The notes: generated by a model not told the origin, from the sequence alone. A stretch of DNA of 64,000 nt from Lachnoclostridium sp. An131 (GCF_002160825.1 NZ_NFLI01000001.1:124001-188000), one strand, 5' to 3'. Counted from the first letter of the stretch, positions 1 to 7,712 are shown. Program-made: numbers and translations.

Positions 1-80
1 AGATAGAAAACCGGGTGAGCCCGGAGCATGAGCTGGTGCCTTTCCGGATTATTTCCGGGGAAAGTGTCCGGAAAATATAA
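1..80 (+). CDS. C-terminal fragment of a probable LacI-family regulator (partial)
   Basis: The third frame is open from the window edge and stops with TAA at 78-80, giving 25 residues that begin IENRVSPEHELVPF. The pattern ENR-SP-x(n)-P-x-x-I/L near a protein end resembles the extreme C-terminus of LacI/GalR sugar regulators, which would suit the downstream sugar-ABC ATPase and MalQ. Only the tail is visible, so the family call is an inference from a short stretch; the rest of the gene lies outside the window. Confidence 0.4.
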   Translation, partial: IENRVSPEHELVPFRIISGESVRKI

Positions 81-140
81 AAGAAAGACAGTTACTGTTT
101 TCTGTACGTCTGTGGCGCACAGAATAAGGAGGAAGAAACA

Positions 141-1238
141 ATGGCAAGTATCACCTTTAAAAATGTGGTTAAAACATATGGAAATCATAATACGGTGATT
201 CCTGATCTGAATCTGGAAATCAAGGATAAGGAATTTATCGTGCTGGTAGGCCCTTCCGGCTGCGGAAAGTCTACGACTCTCCGGATGATCGCGGGGCTGG
301 AGGAGGTTACGGCCGGAGACCTGTATATCGGAGACAGACGGGTTAACGATGTCCCGCCCAAGGACAGAGATATCGCGATGGTATTCCAGAGCTACGCTCT
401 GTATCCTCATATGACCGTTTATAAAAATATGGCTTTCGCGCTGGAGCTCAGAAAAACTCCGAAGGATGAAATAGACAGAAAGGTCCGTGAGGCAGCTCAT
501 ATTCTGGAGCTTGACGAGTACCTGAGCCGGAAGCCCAAGGAGCTGTCCGGCGGACAGAGACAGCGTGTGGCCCTGGGCCGTGCGATGGTACGCGATCCTG
601 CCGTATTCCTGCTGGATGAGCCGCTGTCCAACCTGGACGCAAAGCTGCGTACCGAGATGAGAAGTCAGATTTCGGCTCTTCACAAGAGGCTTCAGACCAC
701 CTTCGTCTACGTCACTCATGACCAGACAGAGGCCATGACTATGGGAGACCGGATTGTGGTCATGAAGGATGGCGTGATTCAGCAGGTGGATACGCCCCAG
801 AATCTGTACAACTATCCCTGCAATAAGTTCGTGGCAGGCTTCATCGGCTCGCCGCAGATGAACTTCCTGGAGGCGGTTGTGGAAAAAGAGGGAGACGGCT
901 ATGCGCTGGTATTCGGCCAGAACCGGATTCCGCTTGTGAAGCCGGAGCTTGCGCCCTATGTGGGCAAGAGGGTGATCTTTGGCATCCGTCCGGAGGATAT
1001 TCACGCAGAGGAGTCCTTCCTGGCTATTTCTGCCGGCTCCAATGTGGAAGCCAGGGTAGATCTGGCGGAAATGATGGGCTCTGAGATTTATCTGTATTTC
1101 ACCTGCAGCGGCCAGAAGCTGGTGGCCCGCGTGCCCTCGCGCACCGGAATCCGGGCGGACGACGAGGTAAAGCTGGCTCTGGACGCCAATAAGATCCATG
1201 TATTTGACAGCGAGACAGAAGAAATTATCTGCCATTAA
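141..1238 (+). CDS. msmX: Sugar ABC transporter ATPase, MsmX/UgpC type
   Basis: ATP-hydrolysing subunit of a CUT1-type sugar importer, acting on the inner face of the membrane. The 365 residues show Walker A (GPSGCGKST), the Q-loop region (MVFQSYALYP), the ABC signature (LSGGQRQR), Walker B with catalytic Glu (FLLDEPLSNLDAK), the switch His (YVTHDQTEAM) and a C-terminal TOBE region containing GIRPEDIH. Length is normal for MsmX/MalK/UgpC. No permease or binding protein lies beside it, as expected of the multi-purpose Firmicute ATPase that serves several sugar importers. A perfect AAGGAGG precedes the ATG. It sits 14 bases before an HPr-like gene and malQ, so a role in maltodextrin or oligosaccharide uptake is likely but not proven. 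Confidence 0.93.
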   Translation: MASITFKNVVKTYGNHNTVIPDLNLEIKDKEFIVLVGPSGCGKSTTLRMIAGLEEVTAGDLYIGDRRVNDVPPKDRDIAMVFQSYALYPHMTVYKNMAFALELRKTPKDEIDRKVREAAHILELDEYLSRKPKELSGGQRQRVALGRAMVRDPAVFLLDEPLSNLDAKLRTEMRSQISALHKRLQTTFVYVTHDQTEAMTMGDRIVVMKDGVIQQVDTPQNLYNYPCNKFVAGFIGSPQMNFLEAVVEKEGDGYALVFGQNRIPLVKPELAPYVGKRVIFGIRPEDIHAEESFLAISAGSNVEARVDLAEMMGSEIYLYFTCSGQKLVARVPSRTGIRADDEVKLALDANKIHVFDSETEEIICH

Positions 1239-1252
1239 CAGGAGGAACGGTT

Positions 1253-1495
1253 ATGATAAAGCGTATGATTCTGCTTGACAGCGTTACACAAATTAAAGAT
1301 TTTGTAAACATGATCTGCAAGTATCCGAATGATTTCGATCTGGTTTCGGGACGCTTTACAATTGATGCAAAATCCATTATGGGCATCTTTTCCCTCGATC
1401 TGACGCATCCTCTGGAGCTTTGCATTTACGGAGACGCGTCTCCTGAGCTTTTGGAGGCGCTGACTCCTTATCTGGCAGATAAGGGAAGGGCGTGA
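1253..1495 (+). CDS. HPr-like protein without the active-site histidine
   Basis: An 80-residue protein of HPr length. The middle, IDAKSIMGIFSLDL (around residues 37-50), matches the regulatory serine loop of HPr, with the serine at residue 41. The N-terminal GLHARPA motif that carries the phosphorylated histidine is missing and reads DSVTQIKDF. It therefore probably cannot carry phosphate from enzyme I, but it could still be a target or partner of HPr kinase or CcpA-type control; that role is inference. AGGAGG lies just before the ATG, and the gene is packed between the ABC ATPase and malQ, suggesting one sugar-responsive operon. Confidence 0.7.
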   Translation: MIKRMILLDSVTQIKDFVNMICKYPNDFDLVSGRFTIDAKSIMGIFSLDLTHPLELCIYGDASPELLEALTPYLADKGRA

Positions 1496-1501
1496 TAAGC
1501 T

Positions 1502-2989
1502 TTGAGAAGCAGTGGAATACTGATGCATCTCTCCTCGCTTCCCTCTCCTCATGGAATCGGAAGCATGGGAGAGCCTGCCCGGCGGTTTGCTGATTTTCTG
1601 CAGCAGGCCGGGCAGACCTACTGGCAGCTGCTTCCGGTCTGCCCTACCAGCTACGGGGATTCCCCCTACCAGTCCTTTTCCAGCTACGCCGGCAATCCGT
1701 ATTTTATCGATTTGGATGAGCTGGCAGAGAGAGGACTTCTGAGCTGGGAGGAATACGCACATACAGACTGGGAGGCTGCGCCGGATAAAATCAACTATGG
1801 GGCGCTTTATGAAAAGCGTTATCCGATTCTCGTGAAAGCGGCAGAGCGCTTCCGGAAGAATCCGCCCGGGGATTACGAGGCATTCTGCCGGGAAAATGCC
1901 CGGTGGCTGGACGATTACGCCTGCTTTATGGCGCTTAAAGGCGCCCATGGCGGAGCGCCCTGGTTTGACTGGGAGGAGCCTCTGCGGAACCGGGAGGAGC
2001 AGGCGATCACAGAAGCGCGCCTGCTTCACGCGGAGGAAATAGAGTTCTGGAAAATCTGCCAGTATCTGTTCTTTGAACAGTGGAAGGCGCTGCGAAGCTA
2101 TGTAAACGAGCGGGGAATCCGCATTATCGGGGATCTTCCCATCTATGTGTCTTTAGACAGCGTGGACGTGTGGGCGCATCCGGAGCTGTTCCAGCTGGAC
2201 GAAAATAAGGTGCCAAGAGAGGTGTCCGGCTGTCCGCCAGATGGATTTTCTGCTGACGGCCAGCTCTGGGGCAATCCGCTTTTTAATTGGGAGTACATGG
2301 CCAGAGACGGCTATGCCTGGTGGGCGGACCGGATCGGCTATCTCTGCCAGGTCTATGACGTCCTGCGGATCGACCATTTCCGGGGGTTTGACTCCTATTA
2401 TGCCATCCCCTATGGGCGCAAAGACGCCCGGGAAGGCAGATGGAAGCAGGGACCGGGCATTGCCCTGTTCCGCGCCGTGGAAGAAAGGATCGGGCGTCAG
2501 CCCATTATTGCAGAGGATTTGGGATATCTCACAGACTCTGTGCGGAAGCTTTTGGCGGACAGCGGCTTTCCGGGCATGAAGGTCATGGAGTTTGCTTTTG
2601 ACAGCAGAGACGGAAGCGGCTCGGAATATCTGCCGCACAATTTTATCCGTCACTGTGTGGCCTATACGGGCACTCACGACAACGATACCATTGCGGGCTG
2701 GATGTCTTCCGCGGGCCTGGCGGACGTGGCCCACGCTGTGGAATATCTGCGGCTGTCGAAGGAGGAAGGCTATCACTGGGGAATGATGCGGGCCCTCTGG
2801 GGAAGCGTCGCAGATCTGACGATTATCCAGGCCCAGGACATTCTCGGACTCGGAAGCGAGGCGAGGATGAATACGCCGTCCACCGTAGGCAGCAACTGGC
2901 AGTGGCGGGCCCTGCCCGGAAGCTTTACAGAGGAGCTGGCTGCGAGGCTGCGCCATGAGATGGAGCTGTATGGAAGGCTGAGAAAATAA
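1502..2989 (+). CDS. malQ: 4-alpha-glucanotransferase (amylomaltase)
   Basis: GH77 enzyme that disproportionates maltodextrins in the cytoplasm, transferring glucan chains and releasing glucose. The 495 residues begin RSSGILMHLSSLPSPHGIG, the usual amylomaltase N-terminus, and contain the nucleophile region LRIDHFRGFDSYY, the acid/base region IIAEDLGYL and the stabiliser motif YTGTHDNDT. The start is taken as TTG at 1502 because family members begin with the RSSGILMH block; the next ATG (1523) would cut into it. The Shine-Dalgarno sequence is poor (GGGAAGGGCG), so expression may rely on coupling to the HPr-like gene that ends 6 bases upstream. It works naturally with the upstream ABC ATPase and with the alpha-amylase at 60.2 kb. 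Confidence 0.95.
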   Translation: MRSSGILMHLSSLPSPHGIGSMGEPARRFADFLQQAGQTYWQLLPVCPTSYGDSPYQSFSSYAGNPYFIDLDELAERGLLSWEEYAHTDWEAAPDKINYGALYEKRYPILVKAAERFRKNPPGDYEAFCRENARWLDDYACFMALKGAHGGAPWFDWEEPLRNREEQAITEARLLHAEEIEFWKICQYLFFEQWKALRSYVNERGIRIIGDLPIYVSLDSVDVWAHPELFQLDENKVPREVSGCPPDGFSADGQLWGNPLFNWEYMARDGYAWWADRIGYLCQVYDVLRIDHFRGFDSYYAIPYGRKDAREGRWKQGPGIALFRAVEERIGRQPIIAEDLGYLTDSVRKLLADSGFPGMKVMEFAFDSRDGSGSEYLPHNFIRHCVAYTGTHDNDTIAGWMSSAGLADVAHAVEYLRLSKEEGYHWGMMRALWGSVADLTIIQAQDILGLGSEARMNTPSTVGSNWQWRALPGSFTEELAARLRHEMELYGRLRK

Positions 2990-3026
2990 GCAGCTAATAT
3001 CCTATATAAAAAATAAGGAAAAGCAG

Positions 3027-3069
3027 GAGGGATGACCTATTTCGATTTGGAATGGGTTGTCCCTCTTTT
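3027..3069. terminator. Shared terminator between malQ and ywaF-like gene
   Basis: Arms GAGGGATGACC (3027-3037) and GGGTTGTCCCTC (3054-3065) form an imperfect stem followed by TTTT on the plus strand. On the minus strand the hairpin is followed by CTGCTTTT. It lies between two convergent genes, so it could stop both. Confidence 0.5.
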
Positions 3070-3074
3070 AAGCC

Positions 3075-3905
3075 TCAGCTTTTCGCATTTTTCAAAGGAT
3101 CTTGTTTCCAGTCAGGATATGGCGGAAGGATATGGCGGAAGCGGCAGGCTGCCATGTGAATCAGAAAGCCTCCCAGCAGAATCAGGCACAGATACAGGAC
3201 GATCTCAGGCCCTCTGCCGATCCACGCAGCGGCGTCTCGCAGAATTACCTGAGACGCAGGCTCCCAGGGGCTGATGTAGAACATGTCGATGTGGCCCTTT
3301 GTGTGCAGAAGGAAATTCAGAAGCTCCGCAATTGCGGCCAGCAGAAGGAAGAGCGCCGCTGCGGGGAGAAAGCTGCGGAGACAGGGGAGCTTTTTTTCTG
3401 TTCCGCATAGACGGGAATACCTGCCGCGCCGTTCGGACAGAATCAGAAAAAGGCCCAAAAAAATCATAATAAAATGCCAGAGATAGCTGTGCAGAGTCAG
3501 GACAGAGAGGCTGTAATGCATGCCGGTCTGGTCCGCAAAAGCAAAGATCCCTGCCAGCAGGCCGAAGTCCGCAAGAAAATCGGTGAGGGTCTGAACCGTC
3601 CTGCGGTGTGTCAGCGTCTTGCGGGATGTCAGCGCCCTGCGGCGTGTCTGCGTCCTGCAGCGCGCCGAAAGAAGCTGCCGGAGCGGCAGCAGATAGAGGG
3701 GCATGCTGCAGAGCTGAAAGGGAAAATACCAGAGCTGGTATGTCCCTTCATGAATATAGGTCAGCAAGAGCTGCTTCCAGACCTCGGAGAGGGGGAGCAG
3801 GACAGCCAGGATATTCAGAAGAGATTCCTGTTTTTTGTATGGCAGGCGGCTGCAGAATACTGCAGCCAGGACAGACAGGGCAAAGCCAGGCAGGAAGATG
3901 AGCAT
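3075..3905 (-). CDS. YwaF/TIGR02206-type membrane protein
   Basis: Predicted multi-pass membrane protein of 276 residues. Hydrophobic segments include FLPGFALSVLAAVF, LYLLPL, FGLLAGIFAFA, FIMIFLGLFLIL, AAALFLLLAAIAELL and IVLYLCLILLGGFLI. The segment YQLWYFPFQLCSMPLYLLPL and the H-x-Y-L-W-H element are typical of this family of unknown function. The start is placed at 3905 because AGAGG stands 7 bases upstream, while an upstream in-frame ATG at 3968 has no such site and adds a non-hydrophobic leader. The loop after the third segment carries an unusual run of arginine-rich hexapeptides encoded by an 18-bp tandem repeat, listed separately. It is a single gene facing its neighbours, with no functional context. 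Confidence 0.75.
   Translation of the reverse strand: MLIFLPGFALSVLAAVFCSRLPYKKQESLLNILAVLLPLSEVWKQLLLTYIHEGTYQLWYFPFQLCSMPLYLLPLRQLLSARCRTQTRRRALTSRKTLTHRRTVQTLTDFLADFGLLAGIFAFADQTGMHYSLSVLTLHSYLWHFIMIFLGLFLILSERRGRYSRLCGTEKKLPCLRSFLPAAALFLLLAAIAELLNFLLHTKGHIDMFYISPWEPASQVILRDAAAWIGRGPEIVLYLCLILLGGFLIHMAACRFRHILPPYPDWKQDPLKNAKS
3598..3669. repeat. 18-bp imperfect tandem repeat, four units, inside the ywaF-like gene
   Basis: Four consecutive 18-base units start at 3598, 3616, 3634 and 3652, for example GTCCTGCGGTGTGTCAGC and GTCTTGCGGGATGTCAGC. Read on the minus strand in the gene frame they give SARCRT-QTRRRA-LTSRKT-LTHRRT, a basic hexapeptide repeat in a cytoplasmic or extracytoplasmic loop. 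The unit is a multiple of three, so copy-number change would keep the frame. Confidence 0.8.
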
Positions 3906-4167
3906 AAGGTTTCCTCTTTTGTAATTGTGAGGGCACGGAACAGTTCCCCTTTTTTCTGCATTCAGCATACCATAAAGCCGGGAGAAAATAAATCGGGAAA
4001 CTTTGAAAGGGGCAGATCTGGATTCCGAAGCCTGGGAACAGACCGGCGGCTGAGGCTGTCTCCAGACAATAAAGCAGAATAAGTATAAATTCCCCCATTT
4101 GACAGATAATACATTTATCGGCAGTAATAAGGATAAATATCAGAATGTAAAATGGAGGAATTTTTTC

Positions 4168-4716
4168 ATGAAAGCTACAGGAATCGTGCGAAGAATCGAC
4201 GACTTAGGCCGTGTCGTGATCCCAAAGGAAATCCGCAGGACGCTCCGTATCCGGGAGGGAGATCCGCTGGAGATCTTTACTGACAGGGAGGGCGAAATCA
4301 TATTGAAGAAATACTCTCCGATCGGAGAGCTGGGGACCTTTGCGAAGCAGTACGCCGAGAGCCTGGCGCAGGTGTCGGGACTTATGGTCTGCATTACGGA
4401 CCGCGACGCGGTGATCGCAGCCGCAGGCGGAGCGAAAAAGGACTATATGGGAAAGCCTGTCAGCCAGGAGCTGGAGGACATGATCCAGGACCGCGAAAAC
4501 GTTCAGGCAGCCGCAGGGGACAGAAAGTATGTGCGTCTCATCGAGGAAGAACTGGAGGACTGCTTTGCGGAGACGATTTGCCCGATCATCTGCGAGGGGG
4601 ACGCGATAGGAGCGGTGGCTCTGTTCAGCCGGGATCCGAAGGCGCGGATGGGCGAGGTGGAACAGAAGCTGGCGCTGGCTGCCGCGAATTTTTTAGGCCG
4701 TCAGATGGAGCAATGA
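4168..4716 (+). CDS. spoVT: Stage V sporulation regulator SpoVT (AbrB family)
   Basis: DNA-binding regulator of late forespore genes in endospore formers. The first 50 residues are an AbrB-type swapped-hairpin domain (MKATGIVRRIDDLGRVVIPK, then EIRRTLRIREGDPLEIF). The remainder resembles the GAF-like ligand domain of SpoVT (VSGLMVCITDRDAVIAAAGG, ETICPIICEGDAIGAVALFS). At 182 residues it matches SpoVT rather than the ~95-residue AbrB. The ATG at 4168 has GGAGG 9 bases upstream; longer in-frame versions have no such site. A strong terminator follows directly, so it is probably a single-gene unit. A TTGACA at 4099-4104 lacks a convincing -10 partner, and a sporulation sigma factor promoter could be used instead. 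Confidence 0.93.
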   Translation: MKATGIVRRIDDLGRVVIPKEIRRTLRIREGDPLEIFTDREGEIILKKYSPIGELGTFAKQYAESLAQVSGLMVCITDRDAVIAAAGGAKKDYMGKPVSQELEDMIQDRENVQAAAGDRKYVRLIEEELEDCFAETICPIICEGDAIGAVALFSRDPKARMGEVEQKLALAAANFLGRQMEQ

Positions 4717-4776
4717 GGAAAAAACACCACAGAAGCAGGATCTGTTCCAAAATCCTGTTCCGTGGTGTTTTTTCCT
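4716..4776 (+). terminator. Rho-independent terminator after spoVT
   Basis: A perfect 15-base inverted repeat, AGGAAAAAACACCAC at 4716-4730 and its complement at 4762-4776. The right arm contributes a T6 run. It overlaps the last base of the spoVT stop codon. Confidence 0.85.
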
Positions 4777-4881
4777 GCCTATATGTCTTGGCTGTCAGGC
4801 ATTTATTTTCCCTTCTGTTTGTGGTATATTTACCCTATAGTTGACGGGGATGTCAGGAACAGAAATACAGGAGATACAGGT

Positions 4882-5433
4882 ATGTACACATGGGAAGAGA
4901 TCGAGCGGCATGTAAACAGCTGCACGGCCTGTTCTCTCTGCCGGACCAGAAAGCATCCGGTCATGGGACAGGGCGACCATAAGGGAAAATTGATGCTGGT
5001 GGCGGAAGCGCCGGGAGGGCAGGAGGATCTGGCAGGCGTGCCCTTTGTAGGGCCGGCCGGGAAGGTGCTGGACGAGCTGCTGGCTTCGGTGGAGATCAGA
5101 CGGGAGGACATCTACATCACGAATATTCTGAAATGCCATCCTCCGGGCAACCGGGATCCTCTGGAGGAGGAGAAGGAAGCCTGCATGCCCCATCTGAAAT
5201 ATGAAACTTATCTGATGAAGCCGCGGATTATCGTCTGTCTGGGAAGGGTAGCGGCTCAGAGGCTGATAGATCCGAATTACCGGATTACAAGGCAGCACGG
5301 AACCTGGATTGAACGGAAGGGATGCTTTTTGACAGCGACGTATCATCCGTCGGCGCTGCTCCGCGATCCTTCCAAGATGGAGGATGGAAAACGGGATTTT
5401 CGGGCTATAAAGGAGAAGCTGCAGGAAGTATAG
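4882..5433 (+). CDS. Uracil-DNA glycosylase, Fe-S (family 4) type
   Basis: Base-excision repair enzyme that removes uracil from DNA. The 183 residues carry the family-4 features: CTAC near the N-terminus (C14, C17), the active-site motif VAEAPGGQEDLAGVPFVGPAG, ILKCHPPGNRDP (C85), EEKEAC (C101) and the second active-site motif TYHPSALLRDP. C14, C17, C85 and C101 fit the four ligands of the 4Fe-4S cluster. The ATG at 4882 gives the standard N-terminus and has GGAGA upstream; the longer frame from 4762 would overlap the spoVT terminator and add an unrelated hydrophobic leader. The gene stands alone between spoVT and the convergent pncB. Confidence 0.92.
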   Translation: MYTWEEIERHVNSCTACSLCRTRKHPVMGQGDHKGKLMLVAEAPGGQEDLAGVPFVGPAGKVLDELLASVEIRREDIYITNILKCHPPGNRDPLEEEKEACMPHLKYETYLMKPRIIVCLGRVAAQRLIDPNYRITRQHGTWIERKGCFLTATYHPSALLRDPSKMEDGKRDFRAIKEKLQEV

Positions 5434-5526
5434 TGACGCGCGATATTCCTTTCGGCATGCTGGCAGAAAACCAAATGAACAGAAGGCATTGATTTAGCCT
5501 GGTGGCGATACGACAATGCGGAAGAA

Positions 5527-5580
5527 GGTCCCGCCCCGGCATGATTTTGGAACAGATCATGTCCGGGGCGGGACCTTTTT
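5527..5580. terminator. GC-rich terminator between uracil glycosylase and pncB
   Basis: Left arm 5527-5545 (GGTCCCGCCCCGGCATGAT) and right arm 5556-5575 pair along 19 positions with one bulged T. T5 follows on the plus strand. The minus-strand tail (CTTCTTCC) is weaker but may also serve pncB, which ends at 5583. Confidence 0.85.
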
Positions 5581-5582
5581 CT

Positions 5583-7049
5583 CTAAAGCTCCCGGTTCAT
5601 CTGATCGAGCAGTCCGGACTTGATCCGGAACAGCTTGTCCGAAAGGTCCACATAGACCTCGTGGGGATTAGTAAGACGTCTGGTCTCTTCCCAGAGCGTA
5701 TCCTGCTCCTGGGCGCAGTAATCCCGAATCTCCATGACGCTGGGAGAGGTGTAGACGCATTCACCTTTCTGGAAAATGGGCGCAAGCAGCTCCCGCATGT
5801 GATAGGTGCCGCCTTTGAGCTTCGTCTTCTTCCAGGTTTCGATGGAATCGAAGATCAGGAGATCCTGAGAGCAGTCAAAGCTTTCGTCTGCCAGGGCAAT
5901 CAGGTCTGCCCGGATTTTGCCGGTCTCATTGTCATAGATTCGGAAAATGGTCTTGTTGCCCGGGTTCGTGATCTTTTCCGTGTTCTCGGAAAGCTTGATC
6001 TTCGGAACGAATTCCCCTTCCTCATCCAGGACAGCCGCCAGCTTGTAGACGCCGCCGAAGGCCGGACAGTCGCTGGAGGTAATCATGTTTGTGCCGACGC
6101 CCCAGGAGGTGATAGCTGCTCCCTGGTCCTTCAGGCTTGTGATCAGATACTCATCCAGATCGCTGGAGGCAGAGATGACAGCGTCCGGGAAACCGGCCTC
6201 GTCCAGCATCTTCCGGGCTTTCTTTGACATGTATGCCAGGTCGCCGCTGTCCAGGCGGATGCCGTAGAAGGTCAGCGGGATGCCGGCCTCCCGCATCTCA
6301 GTGAAGACGCGGATGGCGTTCGGAACGCCGGATTTCAGCGTGTCGTAGGTATCCACAAGGAGAATGCAGGCGTCCGGATAGAGCTCGGAATATTTCTTAA
6401 AGGCCGTGTATTCGTCCGGAAAGCTCATGATCCAGCTGTGGGCGTGGGTTCCCTTGACAGGCACGTCAAAAAGCTGTCCGGCCAGCACGTTCGAGGTGCC
6501 GATGCAGCCGCCGATCATGGCGGCGCGGGCGCCGTAGATGCCGGCGTCCGGGCCCTGGGCCCGGCGAAGGCCGAATTCCATAATGCCGTCGCCCTTAGCC
6601 GCGTGGACCACGCGGGCCGCCTTTGTGGCAATCAGGCTCTGATGGTTTACTATGGTCAGGATGGCCGTCTCCACCAGCTGGGCTTCCATAATCGGAGCAA
6701 TGACCTTGAGAAGGGGCTCCCGCGGAAAGACCACTGTGCCTTCCGGAATCGCGTAGATATCGCCTGAGAACCGGAAATTCTCCAGATATTCCAGAAAGTC
6801 TTCATCAAACAGCTTCAGGCTTCTCAGATATTCAACGTCTTCCTTCTGAAAGGTCAGATTCTTAATGTAATCAATGACCTGTTCCAGGCCGGCCGCAATG
6901 GCGAAGCCGCTGCCGGAAGGGTTTTTCCGGTAGAAGACGTCGAAGACAACAGTCTCGTTGGTGTGGTTTTTAAAATAGCCCTGCATCATGGTCAGCTCGT
7001 AGAGGTCTGTCAGCAGGGTCAGTCTCATAGTGCTCATAGTAATATTCAC
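5583..7049 (-). CDS. pncB: Nicotinate phosphoribosyltransferase
   Basis: First step of niacin salvage: nicotinate plus PRPP (and ATP) to nicotinate mononucleotide for NAD. The 488 residues open with LLTDLYELTMMQGYF and contain EFGLRRAQGPDAGIYGARAA, GTHAHSWIMSF, LVDTYDTLKSG, IRLDSGDLAYMSKKAR and SWGVGTNM, all standard for the long Firmicute form. The start is uncertain. GTG at 7049 lies only about 3 bases from AAGGAG, which is close, while ATG at 7037 lies 15 bases away. Both give an intact enzyme. A promoter and a short palindrome lie upstream, consistent with niacin-responsive repression as known for NiaR in Firmicutes, but no regulator is present here. Confidence 0.95.
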   Translation of the reverse strand: MNITMSTMRLTLLTDLYELTMMQGYFKNHTNETVVFDVFYRKNPSGSGFAIAAGLEQVIDYIKNLTFQKEDVEYLRSLKLFDEDFLEYLENFRFSGDIYAIPEGTVVFPREPLLKVIAPIMEAQLVETAILTIVNHQSLIATKAARVVHAAKGDGIMEFGLRRAQGPDAGIYGARAAMIGGCIGTSNVLAGQLFDVPVKGTHAHSWIMSFPDEYTAFKKYSELYPDACILLVDTYDTLKSGVPNAIRVFTEMREAGIPLTFYGIRLDSGDLAYMSKKARKMLDEAGFPDAVISASSDLDEYLITSLKDQGAAITSWGVGTNMITSSDCPAFGGVYKLAAVLDEEGEFVPKIKLSENTEKITNPGNKTIFRIYDNETGKIRADLIALADESFDCSQDLLIFDSIETWKKTKLKGGTYHMRELLAPIFQKGECVYTSPSVMEIRDYCAQEQDTLWEETRRLTNPHEVYVDLSDKLFRIKSGLLDQMNREL

Positions 7050-7103
7050 GTTCTCCTTTGCAAAGGCAATGGGCGGGAACAGGAATTCTCGCGCTCCCGT
7101 CAG

Positions 7104-7115
7104 CTGTCTTGACAG
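7104..7115. promoter_or_regulatory. Palindrome in the pncB leader (candidate operator)
   Basis: CTGTC-TT-GACAG is a perfect 5-bp inverted repeat with a 2-base centre. It lies about 15-26 bases downstream of the predicted -10 of pncB, where a repressor would block transcription. The assignment to any regulator is inference. Confidence 0.35.
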
Positions 7116-7129
7116 TTATGTTTCTTTAA

Positions 7130-7158
7130 AAGATAGCATATTTACATAAAAATAACAA
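7130..7158 (-). promoter_or_regulatory. pncB: Predicted pncB promoter
   Basis: Read on the minus strand: TTGTTA (7158-7153), a 17-base spacer, then TATCTT (7135-7130). The match to the vegetative consensus is partial. The stretch from 7159 to about 7330 shows no gene or clear element. Confidence 0.4.
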
Positions 7159-7338
7159 GCAGAAGAGCTGGTTTTTCGCTTTTTTCATAGCATGCCTCCG
7201 GTTTAGTATCTGGAAAAGCCTTCATTTTATGAGTGCTTTGCTGAAAATCTTTCCATATTTCCGCCGCTCTTGGGAAATCTGCGCAAAAATCCGGTGCAAA
7301 AGAGCGGTGTGGAGCCGGCTGCAGAATCATCAAAAAAG

Positions 7339-7393
7339 TTGTTGACAAATCAACATATTGGTGCTATTATCCAGCTTGTTGATAAGTCAACAA
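7339..7393 (+). promoter_or_regulatory. Fatty-acid operon promoter with two flanking palindromes
   Basis: The promoter is TTGACA (7342-7347), 17 bases, TATTAT (7365-7370). Palindrome 1, TTGTTGACAAATCAACAT (7339-7356), covers the -35 hexamer. Palindrome 2, TTGTTGATAAGTCAACAA (7376-7393), has perfect 7-base arms and begins about where transcription should start. Both share TTGTTGA-N4-TCAACA. Repressors bound there would block the polymerase, and the MarR-family gene at the end of the operon is the obvious candidate (FabT-like). The mRNA would also start with a small hairpin. The 58 bases after the second site hold the acpP leader and ribosome binding site. Confidence 0.75.
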
Positions 7394-7451
7394 TAAAACA
7401 CGAGCGGCCGCCTGGAAGACGGCCCTTCACGAAAATCTGGAGGATTTTATC

Positions 7452-7682
7452 ATGGTATTTGAGACGATTGCAAAGCTGCTGGCTGACAGACTGGACTGCG
7501 AGGTATCTGAGATTAAGGCAGAGGATACCTTTCATGATCTGGGAATTGACTCTCTGGACACAGTAGATCTTCTGATGAATCTGGAGGATGAGCTGGGAAT
7601 CAGCATCGAGCTGGACGAGAAGGTTGAGACAGTAGGAGAGCTGACAGAGCTGATCGAGAAGAAGCAGCAGGAGCAGGCTTAA
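7452..7682 (+). CDS. acpP: Acyl carrier protein
   Basis: Small acidic carrier that holds the growing acyl chain on phosphopantetheine during type II fatty-acid synthesis. The 76 residues carry the attachment motif GIDSLDTVDL, with the modified serine at residue 34, and the acidic helix II/III pattern (LEDELGISI). It is the first gene of the operon and starts 58 bases after the second operator-like palindrome. The usual first gene, fabH, is not present upstream. The next gene, fabK, begins 30 bases downstream. Confidence 0.97.
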   Translation: MVFETIAKLLADRLDCEVSEIKAEDTFHDLGIDSLDTVDLLMNLEDELGISIELDEKVETVGELTELIEKKQQEQA

Positions 7683-7712
7683 GAGCCCGCGGAAGAGGAA
7701 AGGGAAATTGAT

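Noticed and set aside
3474-4082. Plus-strand frame of 202 codons opposite the YwaF-like gene
   Set aside because: It lies antisense to a gene with clear membrane segments and a good ribosome site. Its composition is not protein-like and it has no start signal.
4099-4104. TTGACA upstream of spoVT as a vegetative promoter
   Set aside because: No acceptable -10 hexamer is found at 16-18 bases, and spoVT genes are usually read by a sporulation sigma factor.
4841-4869. TTGACG-N17-AATACA before the uracil glycosylase as a promoter
   Set aside because: The start point would fall almost on the start codon, leaving no room for the ribosome site.
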